Shown here in pieces: positions 21,805 to 33,965 of a stretch of DNA of 64,000 bases. Below the pieces are notes generated by a model. That model made no database searches. It was not told the DNA's origin and saw only the letters and a program-made list of their open reading frames with translations. Origin of the DNA: Solen grandis (lineage: Eukaryota > Mollusca > Bivalvia > Adapedonta > Solenidae); NCBI GenBank assembly GCA_021229015.1, contig CM037780.1:63731323-63795322 (forward strand), written 5' to 3'. Made by a program: the position numbers and the translations under genes. Each line of letters begins with the position of its first letter. The first letter of the stretch is position 1.

Positions 21805-23188
21805 TAAAATAAATGTAAAGTTGTCAGTTATATAAGCCTAAGGTTAATGATAAGGGATATTTAAATGTATTCCGATCAAATACCAGTTCGACAGATCATC
21901 TCAGCAGTCTTACCAATTTTAGCTTTATTTGTTTTAAATTAGCATTAAAATTTGTCGGAAGGTAAAAACGGATGAAAATTTCACGAGATCTTTGACAAAC
22001 TTCATGGATATAGTCTACTATTAACATATGGTGAGGTGTTCACCTGTAAAATGTATAGTATCCATCTGTTGTCTTAAGAAAAGTGCATCAAATGCATATC
22101 ATAGAGCAAAACGTGGAAACCAACACATAGTGTGGGAATGTAAGTTGGGAATATAGCCTACTGCAACTGTTTGTTTAAAGAATATCTGAGTAATTGCTTT
22201 GACGTTTTTCATTGTTTTATTATTGAATGAGTAATATCTTACAACGTGTGTATATGAGAGACGAAACGAAGAACGGTGCACGATGATAAATGTAGGATTC
22301 AAACTAGACTGAGTAGTAGCGATACAAAAATCAATCCTCAAGGTCCCGTCTGTGTAGAACCGAGACGCTTTCTTTAACCAACTGCCACCATCAGTGCTGT
22401 GTTCACTTCCAGTACAGTATTGATATTCCTTCTCAAGCATGCATGCATATCAACAAAGATGTTTTCTTCTATATAAAATATAGAAAATACGCAGTCTCCT
22501 CGTTCATATGATAATTTGTATTTTTTTACTACATCTTCAAATCTACATTTTGCCCCGTAAGAAAAGAGAGAGAGAAAGAGAGAGAGAGGAAAGTCATCGG
22601 TATAAAATTTATCCATCCCATTATACGCTGAACTTATTCTGCGTAATATACAAATAGTCCTCTTTTTTATTTCGCATTATGCTTAATATAATGTAAAAAT
22701 ATCGCAGCAGTCTTTGGGACCGGGTCAGACGACACTAGATTGATGAGTTTTCCATTTCAGTGAGCGAAGCGTTTCTGTGAATGAGCAAGGCGATGGTTGA
22801 ATATGAAGCTCGTATTTAAACCATGTTATTACTACGTTAGTGAGACAGCGGTGTGTATCGAACTAAGCAAAATACTGATTTGACATTTTACTTGAATGAA
22901 GTAAGCATTGGAGAACTGCTGCAGACGTAGTGTACCGACTAGAGTGTATGTCGCTTATATAACTACAAAATCAAAATAAAAGTGTGCAACAGTGGAATAC
23001 TAAAAGTATAGTCAAATGGAGGGAAGGCATTCAGTGTAGCAGACGAGAAGTGCGTGAAAGTACTCGCTGCGTGAAAAATGTGATATGTTTGAGTTAAATA
23101 TACAATTGTCGAAACTAGAGTAGATGTTGAGTTGACACCTTTCAGTGATATCATATACATGTCGTCCTTCGTATGGTAAATACACAAA

Positions 23189-23294
23189 ATGGTCGGATTA
23201 GCTGCAACAAGGGTCACAAAGTGGGGCTGTGTGCTCTTTATTTTTCTTAGTTTGTGCAAATACGGATGTACTATATCAGTATCTACAAACCAAG
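23189..23294 (+). CDS. Putative ADAMTS gene, exon 1 (signal peptide)
   Basis: ATG in a favourable context (acaaaATGG). It encodes MVGLAATRVTKWGCVLFIFL then SLCKYGCTISVSTNQ and ends in phase 1 at a gtaaag donor. Residues 2-11 form a basic n-region, 14-22 a hydrophobic core, and 24-31 a small/polar region suitable for signal peptidase cleavage. This is a secretory signal. Its assignment to the ADAMTS gene is inference: same strand, and the phase-1 end gives exactly the frame in which the start of the propeptide exon at 46888 looks conserved. It could instead be the first exon of another secreted protein. Confidence 0.55.
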
Positions 23295-24895
23295 GTAAAG
23301 TGAACCTTTCTCTATAACTAAAGTATAAATGTATATGTACTCAGTTGACCATCGAGTTCCGTGTCTAGGTTAAACAATCGCATTCATGTATCATGCATTT
23401 TACTTGTCAGTAAAAAAAAAAGCATATTTATCTAATTTTCTCAATAGTTTTGTAAATAGGCAATTTTTTGAAATCTTTAAAAAAATTCAAAGTGGTACTG
23501 GTATCCCTAAATTAAGACAAGAATAACGGTATACATTAACACACAATATAACTAGCTCATAAGCATTTTTTTAATTCGAAAATGCGATTGTTCGACCTCA
23601 AATGACGTGGATTTCGTTGCCTCTGACTCTTTCATTAGGCAGTTTACGTGAGAAAGTTGTCAGTTACGTTCAGATGTAAACCGTTTCACCTGATGGTTAC
23701 TAAGAGTTGCAGTGCACTGGCCATATAAAGGGTTTGAGTTTTAAAAATCTCGCTCAATCATTATTTTTTTTTAAATCCATACATCTTAATACAATTTCCT
23801 TCAGATAAGGGCTCAACATGTTAACTAAATACAACTTTTTTAATTTGCAGCAAATAATTCAGACACTTTTTAGTATCACGGAAATTAACTCAATCATTCT
23901 TTTTTATTCTGTCTTCTAATTTTTTACTTCAGTATCTAATCACCAATAAACAGTTTTTTCCCTATTGGCAATGAGTCCCAAATATTCTTGGGTTTCATTT
24001 CCTCATGATTTCTCGTCTGATTATCGAAGCAGAGAGGTTTAAACTGAGTAATAAAGATTCGAAAATAAATTAAAAGTCTTATTATCCCTCCATAAATTGT
24101 GATATATCAGAATTTTACATTATTTCCATCTTTTTAATTTAAAAATACCAGATTTATTATTGCTCATGTAACCATTCTTGGTCAATTTAAAGTTAAATTA
24201 GGCTAATCATAGGGTATAACCGTACTCATATAAAAAGATGCAGAAAATGAATTCAGGATAAATTAGATCTATTCGTAAAATTAAATTACTTTTTTTTTTC
24301 TCTGTGGGAGTCCCATGAGATGACATTTTTCTCGAAAAGGATCCGCGAAAAAGAAACTAATTAACATATATTGCTATTTATGACGAGTGTTTAATGATTT
24401 TTATGAATGCAGGTTTTCTTAATCAAATGTACGTCCTTTTAACCATTTGAAAGCCATTTAAATGCAATACATTAATGTCACTTACACAGGTATCTCTCTC
24501 TCTCTCTCTCTCTGTGCAAATCAATTTATTAAATATATTCTTTTTTTGCTTTTTCTATAACATTATCAATCTCTGCTTTGTCATCGACACATATCTATAT
24601 ACTTCGCATAACCGGTAACTATCGTAAAGTATTTAGTAACATCTTGAAATCGTTTAATTGTTGACTTGTATGTTTCGGTGTTGACATTCTACCCAGTTTA
24701 TCGCCAATCTCCCCCTCATCCACATGTAGGTGACATGAACAGTGTTTACTCTGCCAGGAACATATTTGCCTAATATTATCTAACTTGGACATAAGAGTGA
24801 TATGATATCGACAACACTACTTGACCTAAAATAGGACAGGGCGGTATGACAAAAACTGGAAACCAAATAGTGTAGTATGTCTTACCCAGCAGGGT
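23295..24895. other. First part of ADAMTS intron 1
   Basis: AT-rich non-coding sequence with a (TC)n tract at 24492-24513. Nothing else was recognised before the minisatellite. Confidence 0.5.
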
Positions 24896-26550
24896 TGGGT
24901 CTCAGTAGACCTGGACCACAGTAAGTCTGGTCCTCAGTAGACCTGGATACCAGTAAGTCTAGGCCTCAGTAGACCTGGACCACAGTCGGTCTGGGCCTCA
25001 GTAGAACTTGACCACCGTATGTCTTGGCCTCAGTAGACCTGGACCACAGTAAGTCTGGGCCTCAGTAGACCTGGACCACAGTAAGTCTGGGCCTCAGTAT
25101 ACCTGGACTAAAGTAAGTCTTGGCTCAGTAGACCTGAACCACAGTCGGTCTGGGCCTCAGTAGACCTGGACCACATTATATCTTGTCCTTAGTATACCTT
25201 GGCCACAGTAAGTCTGGGCCTCAGTAGACTTGGACCACAATCGGTATGACCCTCAGTAGACCTTGACCACAGTATGTCTGTCCTCAGGTCTATGCCTCAG
25301 TATACCTGGACTAAAGTAAGTCTGGGCTCAGTACACCTGGACCACAGTTGGTCTGGGCCTCAGTATACCTGGACCACAGTATATCTGGGCCTTAGTATAC
25401 CCGGACCACAGTAAGTCTTGGCCTCAGTTGACCTGAACCACAGTCGGTCTAGGCCTCAGTAGACTCGGACCACAGTCAGTATTGCCCTCAGTGTACCTGG
25501 ACCACAGTATGTCTGTCCTCAGGTGACCTGGTCCACAGTAAGTCTGGGCCTCAGTAGACCTGGACCACAGTCGGTCTGGGCCTCAGTAGACCTGGACCAC
25601 ATATGTCTGGGCCTCAGTGACCTGACCACATCGGTCTAACCAAAATTGGCCTAGTTTGGACCACAGTTAGTCCTAGCCTCAGTAGACCTGGACCACAGTA
25701 TGTCTGGGCCTTAGTATACCTGACCACAGTAAGTCTGGGCCTCGGTAGACCTGGACCCTGTCCGTCTGGGCCTCAGTAGACCTAGACAACAGTATGTCTG
25801 GGCCTAAGTAGACCTGGACCACAGTAAGTCTGGGCCTCAGTAGATCAGGACCACAGTCGGTCTTTGCTCAGTAGACCTGGACAACTGTTTGTCTGGTCCT
25901 CAGTATACCTGGACCACAGTAGGTCTGGTCCTCAGTAGACCTGAACCACAGTAGGTCTGGTCCTCAGTAGTCCTGGACCACAGTTTCTCTGGTCCTCAGT
26001 AGACCTGGACCACAGTTTGTCTAGGCCTCAGTAGACTTGGACCACTTACGGGCTGGACCTCAGTAGACCTGGACCACAGTTTCTCTGGACCTCAGTAGAC
26101 CTGGACCACATAAGATCCGGGCCTTAGTAGACCTGTGCCACAGTTTGGGTCACAATAGGTCTTGACCTTAATAGAACTAGGCCATTGTAGATCTTGGTTT
26201 CAGTATGTCTCGATCTTAGAAGATCTAGACCTCAATAGTTTGGATCTCGGATGCTGGTTTCAGTATGTCTGTCTCATTAGGTCTGGACCTCAGTACACGT
26301 ATGTTTCAGTATATCTGGACCTCAGTGGATCTTGACCTCAATATATGGTTTCATTATATGACCGGACTTTAGTAGGTCTTGACCGTAGCAGATGTTGGTT
26401 TCTTAGTATGCCTGGACTTTAGAAGATCCGGACCCCAGTAGATGTAGATGTTGGGTTTAGTTTTTCCGGACCATAGTCGGTCTGGACCTTGGTAGATGTT
26501 GATTTCAGACTACCCGGGCTTCACAAGGTCTTGGTTTCAGGGTCTGAGGC
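24896..26550. repeat. Long degenerate minisatellite, 32-bp unit
   Basis: About 50 diverged tandem copies of a 32-bp unit with consensus halves cctcagtagacctgga and ccacagtaagtctggg. The two 16-bp halves resemble each other, so the unit is itself a dimer. Copies are most regular from 24900 to 26100 and decay towards 26550. The length is not a multiple of three and stops are frequent, so it is not coding. It is GC-richer than its surroundings. Confidence 0.95.
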
Positions 26551-26631
26551 TAAGTAACTCAAAGCCGACGTGTTCCTTTTTTCCCCATTAGAAAGAATAT
26601 AGAGGAACGGATGGATGGAATGCTACATACA

Positions 26632-26665
<34 letters not shown>

Positions 26666-28479
26666 CACACATACTCACACAACCACACACACACCCACAG
26701 AACGTGAGAAAGAGAGATCAATATCTTTAAAGGAAACAAGATAAAATAATGGGAACACATTTAGACAAAGACAAATTAATGTAAAATACATACCGTTGTG
26801 ACATTTTCACATATCTTTCTGACGTTTCATGTCATATATTAAAATAATTCATCATTACACGTTAATGCTACTTTACAAATGTCAGCAAATGTTGCGTCCT
26901 ACCCACGTAATGCGTGGACTGTCTGGATCACTGAATTCACTTGGTGTTTCTGTTTTTTGCAATCTTTTTTCTCTTTTTTTTAATATAAGTTAGAAGAGAT
27001 TTAGCCGTATAGCCGCTAATGGCAGATGTATTCTTAACCACAGACTGAAGTCAATGCTGTGATAGGAGATGTGTGATATATGACTCACATTTCGTGCCTG
27101 ACCCCTTTGAATAGAAGTAGTAGGACTTGTAATGATGCTGATACGAGTGCTGTTACTCTTCTTCTAAGTAAACGAGCTGGTAAAGTACGAAGAAGATTCA
27201 AGTAGTTGAAGATTCGATGGCATTTATTCATAAAACGTTCACGATTGACGCAAGTTTGTTACATCAAAGAATGCGCTCTTAAAATAATTTAGTTAAAAAC
27301 TCAATAAAATATCAGGACCAATCATGGTTAAAACTTTTATTTTCATTTCATTTCAATTTTATTTTATTGATTACTGTTTCATTAGCATGATCATTAGATT
27401 CGTTATTAACACATGGTCGCTATATTTCCTACTCCTAGTAATTGTGTTATATTTGCTCAACATGTAAAGAAAATTGCGTATTGCTAAAATTAGCCATCGA
27501 TTACACGATAAAAGGGGTCAGAGGTCTTTTGTCACACTAAGCATTATTCTACACTAACATTACTGTCCTGGTCTAACCCATCTATTAATTGTGTCAAAGT
27601 GGCAATCACACTTTAATTACGCAAGAAAAAATCCATTCAATTATTTCAATACTATCTTTTTAATTCCATCTTGTGGATGCTCTACTCTCTCAAAACTAGT
27701 CTAGACAGACAAACAGAACATCTTTGTGTTCACAACACAAAAGGGATGAAGGGACCATAGAAAGACAGGTTCGAATCCACACGTGCATTTGTTTGATTCC
27801 ATCTGATATGACTTATCGAAGTTCTCAAAGGCGATCAAAACTTTGTTGTTAACTCCTTGATAAATCCACAGGCGGGCGATTAGATCATTATTAAAGCCCT
27901 ACCAATAGACAGCTTAGTATCTAGGGTAAAGAGCATATATCAGAAAATCAAAGATTAAACAGTTTACGATCTTTTAAATAATTGTTTACCTTTAACACGA
28001 ACAAAGCTTAAAACGTTGCGGCAAGTTTAAAAGTCAGTGCACTTGATCCTAGCGAGGTATTTGTACTGTCTTTCGTAAATGCAAATAGTATTTTATTTGC
28101 ATCGTGTTTTATGTGTGAATCGAGCAGGTACTGATATCAAGTTATAAGGACTAAAACTGTATGGCAATGTATAGCAGAGGGCATCATATTTCGAAAAAAA
28201 AAGGTGTTGCACGACGGTGCCACTTGAGTCCAAATACAGCTTTAACAACTGTTACATTACAATACGTCACAGTAACTTCTAACATGGTTGTTAAGATGGT
28301 CCGCATACCGTTACTATACTACATTTTCCAATGGTTGTCATGTTGTTGCTATGTTACCAAAATCAAATGTACATGTATATTGTTTGAAATGAAGGTTTTG
28401 AACTGTCTGAGTTAAGCTTCAATTTATGTACAAAGAGGATAAAAATATGTTGTTTTTGTTGTTGTTGTTCAAATAGCAC
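26551..28479. other. Intron sequence with microsatellite and a hairpin-element remnant
   Basis: (ACAT)n lies at about 26624-26662. At about 27070-27115, gtgatatatgactcacattt then cgtgcctgacccctttg matches one arm of the hairpin element at 45709-45812. No gene is supported. Confidence 0.55.
26624..26662. repeat. (ACAT)n microsatellite
   Basis: About nine ACAT units, followed by looser AC-rich sequence. Confidence 0.95.
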
Positions 28480-28620
28480 TTGTTGCACCCCTTACTTGGC
28501 GCTTTAAAGCATAAACCTTCCTACTGTCAAGATAATGTAACTGCGCGCGGTGCCTCAAGTAGAGTTAGTCTCCAAATTATAGAAATACTACCAATGAGTA
28601 AAACCAACTAACAAACAATG
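28480..28620 (+). mobile_element. SINE family B fragment (3' half)
   Basis: Keeps diverged pieces of the family B body in order (cttggcgctttaaagcataa, gtcaagataatgtaactg, cctcaagtag) and an AAC-rich tail. The tRNA head is missing. Confidence 0.6.
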
Positions 28621-29461
28621 ACATTTCATTAGGGAAGTTTTGTTATACAACCCGATATACAAATTGCACAAATTGTTGTATACATTTACGCCAGATAATG
28701 TACATTATGCTTATTGTTCAGTCAACATAATGATACTCCCATATTAACCTACAACAGCGGCGTCATTATCTGCCGTGGCACGGTAAGTCGGTATGAAAAT
28801 TGTGTTATATGCGACAGATTGATAAAATAACCCGTGAGTCACTGTCCGGGTTTTTTTCTTTTCACATATTTGTCTCATGGTCTTACAAACGTTGGTCGAT
28901 AAAATTAGGCTACGTTTATGACATTCACTGTCACAAACATATGTAGAAACATAATAAGGCAGGTGATAAATACTCAAACAATCTTTTATAGTCTCCCCCA
29001 TACAAAAAAAGTATTAAATTCGACGATAAATGCGGTCTTGTCAGATCTAAAAGAAAATTGTGAAATTTATGTGAAGAATGATAAGGGTGCACGAAGATGA
29101 TTAAAAAAGAGAGATAGCACGGAAGACAACGAAAAAAGAAAGTGAACTGCTTAATCGTGTTGAAGTAGATGTCACTTTTTAAATGGTGCAAAATGACTCA
29201 GGGAAACTTGTAAGTATTGCAGTAAGGGAGGAGTGGTAGCTGGTATTGATATTAAGTCAATAACACTTTATTTTGTCTAGGGAGAGTATCTTCAAATATC
29301 ATAGTCATCTGGAAATGGAAAGCAAATGGCTTCTCATGTACAATTATGTAATGTCATAATTGTGCGGCTATACCACGGCTATCTATATTAACAAGGCACA
29401 ATCACGGTCTGAAGGCTTGATAGCCAATCACAATCTATGAAATAACCTTAACATTAAAGCC
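28621..29461. other. Unassigned intron sequence
   Basis: Nothing recognised on either strand. The short open frames here lack conserved motifs. Confidence 0.45.
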
Positions 29462-29612
29462 GCACTGACATTATTTCAGTCGTTTTGAGGCTCTGTCTAC
29501 TTGAGACATTTATAGTGCTGCCACATTGCAATATCACGTCGTATACTTGCGGCATGATACCACACCCAGTCACACTAAACCAGACAGCTGGCCAACTAGG
29601 TTCTACCAGTGC
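29462..29612 (-). mobile_element. SINE family B, 5'-truncated, minus strand
   Basis: Read on the plus strand it begins with the complement of the tail (attatttcagtcgttttgag, gtctacttgagacatttata). It then shows the complement of the body (gtgctgccacattgcaatat, gcatgataccacacccagtc) and stops before the tRNA-like head. Confidence 0.8.
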
Positions 29613-30407
29613 GTAATAAAATAGTGCATTTCCGTATATCGTAGTAACAAATAGACTCACTATAATTAAATATGATTTATTTACGCGCAGTAGCCAGCTA
29701 ATATCATTTGACAATGAAACACAATCACAACACGTCAGTAATATTTCTAAAACATCATTCTTTACACCTGCAACATTATAATACATTAACTTGCAAAATA
29801 ACGAACGTAAGCATAAACGAAACATTTTGGTCAAATTGGTTAAGTGTAACCAGGCGTATTTCATACAGCTTAAGACTTTTAGAAAAAAGAAAGTAACCAT
29901 GTTGATTTTGAGAAGCTCCAAAAGCAATTAGTCTGTAAACTGTGTTTACCCACGTTTGCACGTGTTAAGTAAGGAATTGCATTAGTATCTTCAGAAAATA
30001 TATATACGAAACGAGGTGTTTGCACCTTCCTGAACCAAGTAATACTTGCCGTAAACGGGGTTTATAATTTCTGGTGACGTCGCTCGATTAAACAATTTCA
30101 GACCCTATTCATGAGATATTTCTGATCAATTAAGTCCAATGAGTTACATTGACGCAAGTGTATATAAACCCCAAATCCCCATTAAGTTGAAATCCTACTT
30201 AATTCAGCGGATGGGCCATTTACCAGTGTTGTACATACATAAATAGTAGTAGAGAGAACACTGCTTTCTACTGTGCAAGTAACAGATATTTCTTTAACAA
30301 CGTTGTTGGAATAATAAATTTGTATCATATAAATTATCAGCATATTTTGTTGACACTTGCCAATCACATGCAGACATTTAATATATCTGCCATATATAGT
30401 CGGCCAT
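29613..30407. other. Unassigned intron sequence
   Basis: AT-rich. No gene or repeat was recognised. Confidence 0.45.
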
Positions 30408-30420
30408 CCATAATCTCAAC

Positions 30421-30685
30421 GGGGCCTCCGTGGCCGAGAGGGTAAAGTCGCTAACTTTAACACTCATTCAGCCCCTCACCGCGTGGATTCGAACCCCGAC
30501 AGGGTCATTCGGATTTTTATGTGAGGAAGCCTTTCAGCTGGCTTGCGATAGTTCGGTGGTTCTACCCGGATGCCTCCGTGCATTCGGGGTCTTCCTTCAC
30601 CTGTAATTAGCTGGACGTCGCTATATGACTGAAATACTGTCGAAGCGACGTTAAACTAAAATAGTCAAGTAAAGTCTAATCAAAA
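30421..30685 (+). mobile_element. tRNA-derived SINE, family A, full length
   Basis: The head reads ggggcctccgtggccgagag with box B ggattcgaacccc. The body has cagctggcttgcgatagttc, and the 3' part reads gctggacgtcgctatatgac then tgaaatactgtcgaagcgac. It is flanked by a perfect 13-bp duplication, ccataatctcaac, at 30408-30420 and 30686-30698, so it is a comparatively recent insertion. Confidence 0.92.
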
Positions 30686-30699
30686 CCATAATCTCAACC

Positions 30700-30860
30700 T
30701 CACATAGACTCAGAGTAGACCTAGACTGGACAGATCATTCCAGAAGCTGTCTGATCAGGGTCTCCTCTGTTTACTCAAACAATATTGTATCTCTGATTCT
30801 ACACGGTCCTCATAGCAAAGTAAAAACATCCTTGTTCCATATACCATATTAAATTTATTA
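30700..30860. repeat. Dispersed repeat related to the 18.1-kb element
   Basis: gtctgatcagggtctcctct, then gtttactcaaacaatattg and ttctacacggtcctcatagc, parallels the sequence following the 24-bp array (about 18115-18200) over some 85 bases. Here there is no tandem array. Confidence 0.6.
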
Positions 30861-33851
30861 TTAACATTAATCAAGGCAGACTTAAGCTTCCATGCAAATG
30901 GCTGCTAAGCATAGTTGCCCGCTAAATGAAGGTAATGTCTAGTCTAGTAAAGATTGTTGCTATCAACAGGTTGATTTGACTGCTCTGACTGCTAAACTAT
31001 TTTAAAGCCTAACTGAGAAAAGCTGCCAACACGTGTTTGCTAAACATATTAATTCACAACAGGAACAATCTTATTACAGCGTGAAAGCTTAATATATTTA
31101 ATGCTAATTACCAAAATGTGACATGTTGCTTTGGATAGGAAACAAGTGCAACCCTTCTCGACATTTAATCAGAATTACAAGTGGGAAGTCAAGAACCCAT
31201 CTTGCGATTTGGGCCTATCGGGTTTCGAACACTAGAGCTTCCGGTCTGTAGACCGCACTGACTGTAATGATGTTGTTGTGTGTGTGGAATGATTTGGTAT
31301 TACAGACCATAATTAGGACTATCCGGCCAATAAATTATGTCATATTCTATTTAATTTGATATTAATAACCATATATTAAGCAAATATAAAGAATCCTTGA
31401 AATCAGTTTTCTCAGTCAATGTTGAAAAAGCAAACCTTAACTTTTTGTAGAAATTGATTTATAATCTTATTAGAACAAGCTTGTTTATTCACACTTTAAG
31501 CATAAATGTGAAAGTTTTAGTTATTCAAATGTGAAAATAATGTACACGTACACTGTGTTTCTATGCCAACCTTCTTTGAGGAAGATCAAGTCTATACGAA
31601 TTCTAAACTCTTCAGATGCGGATTTTGTCGTAACAATCGGTCCATATGCAAGCTAAGCTAACTAGAGTCACAAAATCGTAACAAGATATTAAGGAAGATA
31701 ATATGATAATTGTACATCCCTTTTTATCTATTAATTTTATATGTCTAAGATATATGAAAATTAGTTGGGTCACATACTGAAAAAAATGTATTAAATGGTT
31801 GCTATATGCCTTTGGTAAAAGCTTGACATTTTTTTTTTTTTGTATTCAGTAACATCTCTGATAAAATGACCTAGGTATGGACGGATGTCATCAAGTCATG
31901 ATACTACAATAGACACTTTTTTCATGCTAATTTTTTCTTCATGGATGTCGAAACGCGTGACATTGTTCTGACCTACGAAGCTGCGTCGGAATCCTCCCGT
32001 AAAGCCATTGTGGACATCAACACATAAAAAAAACTGAGTGTATAAGTAATAATACTTAATGTATAAGAAATGTATTTGGGTCATATCTGATTTCAATGTT
32101 CGTATTAAAGTTTAAAGCGATGCGTGATAAAGTCAACACATGCAAATACCATTGTCAAAGGTTGAGTCCTCTTACATCCTGCCGTGTCCAGTCTATTTAC
32201 TTTGCTGTACTTGGATCAAACCCTCTTTAGAGATAATTTCGGATAAGTCTCGAAAGAATTACTGACTTAGCGTAAACATGCCGTTCCGTTTGACACAATA
32301 TTATTTTCTGTAAAAGAGAATAAAGATCTTTAATTCAGTATGTTTTTGTGTACATTCTTTTAGCTTAAAATGCCTACTTATTCATATTTTGGTCCAAAAA
32401 ATCCTATAGTCTACGGTGCTTTTCCACATGAGCGATAGAAATGAGGTTTCTGGCAAAAGGTCTGGGCCGAATCACATTCAAAATCATGTGTCGCGAAAAT
32501 TATTTCAGTATTTCACAAACATCGTCAAATAGAACTGGTATCCATGCCGCGTTTCTTAGTATAAAGAGTGCTTAAGCTAGACAACCAGTTATTATCAATG
32601 AATACTATGAAAAAAGATACATAGGCTTGCTAGCTAATCCAATACGTTAAATTGTATTAGTTTATTTGACCTTCTTAAATGATTAAACCGAGGTTGCTAA
32701 CAGGCATTTCAGCTGATTAAACATATGATGCAAATAAAGAAAGTGAGCATCAAACAGGATATAGGTAACCCCACACCTAAGCAAATAGTTTGCTAAAACT
32801 CTCAGATTACCAGAGTTCGCACGCATTGTGCTCTGGTTGACTGAAGCCTTGTGTTGTCCGAAGGGGTGGAGCGCCTGTATCGTTGTTCGAAATACCTTTG
32901 TAAGTATGTCGTTGGAAAAATATTTAACTGAACCAAGTACTTCGCTTAATGCCAATTTTTGCATAATTGCTAAAGACCATTTAATATTTGCATTGTTACT
33001 GAATTACACATTGTCCCTATATTTGCGGTTTAGTTATTTTCACACCGGTATGACCCGTACATCTTCATTCAGTTGATAACAGACGTGATTCATCTTTTCA
33101 CCCGTCTAGACTAAACAGAACCCAATTATCGCCCAGAGCTGTTAATATAATGTGTCATTGTATTACTGTTTGCAAAGTGCCTGTACATCAACATTTGATC
33201 CATATTGCGAACGAAATGAATCCTTGATTATGAAGTTAATGTCGATATTGTAGAAGGGATCAACGCTCTACCTGATCTCGCTGTAGAAATCTTGTAGGTC
33301 CACAGGACACTGATATCTGACTAGGTAAAACTTTCGTAATGTCAGTCAGCATTGGAATGTATCGTATGTATGGGAAACATTTTCTTATTTAATGAACCAG
33401 CATGGTATTGTTTATTTTTCGAAAACCGTTATTATAAATTAACTAGAGTTTGCATTTAGTCCTTGCAATAATTTTCACAGAATGCACTTAATAATGCAGC
33501 GAATATTTTAAGACACTCTGTGCGTCAATGGATAAAAACCCAGAACGATCAATGGCCCATCTAGAAGTATCTAGCTTTTTTATGAAAGAAAAGCAAACAA
33601 CAAGAAATAAATAAACATTGTACGACTTCTTAAATTAATGCATCATATTAACTAGACAAATGCCGTTTGTCGCTCACAATGACAAGTTTTTTTTATAAAA
33701 GAGGTGAAAAAGGATGACACACAGAGGACATTTGAATTTTTTCTTCCATACGTTAATAATTCGGAACTTCGATAAAAGAATGTGGCGTAGATCAAAGTTA
33801 CGACCACTTTCAATGCGATATTCGTTGTATTTTTATCCTTTTGTATTCCCA

Positions 33852-33965
33852 GGTGACGGGTTGGATCACTGTGATTGCCCGTTACCCGTCCACGGATCAG
33901 ATAACATCCGCGGAGGTTCGCTCTATGAGGCCAATACTTCGTTCTATATATCTCCGGTCTATTAA
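33852..33965 (+). other. Weak candidate exon of unknown function
   Basis: After ttttgtattcccag (ending 33851) an open stretch reads DGLDHCDCPLPVHGSDNIRG, then GSLYEANTSFYISPVY and a stop. It is GC-richer than its surroundings and follows a good acceptor. It has no recognised domain, no clear upstream partner, and contains a small inverted repeat (ggtgacgggt with acccgtccac), so it may be part of a repeat. I do not assign a function. Confidence 0.2.

Larger units (their letters stand above)
20098..23188. other. Intergenic region upstream of the ADAMTS exon 1
   Basis: Contains a (TC)n tract at 20121-20150, a (GAT)n tract at 21771-21804 and a GA-rich tract at 22564-22590. The last few hundred bases before 23189 should hold the promoter and 5' untranslated region of the putative ADAMTS gene, but no TATA-like element or start site can be fixed by eye. 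Confidence 0.5.

Noticed and set aside
22099..22616. Overlapping minus-strand open frames near a GA tract
   Set aside because: No conserved motif, no splice framework, and one frame is extended by a simple repeat.
24896..26550. CRISPR-like array
   Set aside because: There are no spacers between repeats, the units are degenerate and contiguous, and the sequence is eukaryotic. It is a minisatellite.
32683..33076. Pair of opposing open frames
   Set aside because: They are on opposite strands over the same sequence with no conserved motif. Chance is the simplest explanation.
33852..33965. Assignment of the GC-richer open stretch to a known secreted-protein domain
   Set aside because: The Cys/Pro pattern is too short to support a family, so it is listed only as a weak candidate exon.
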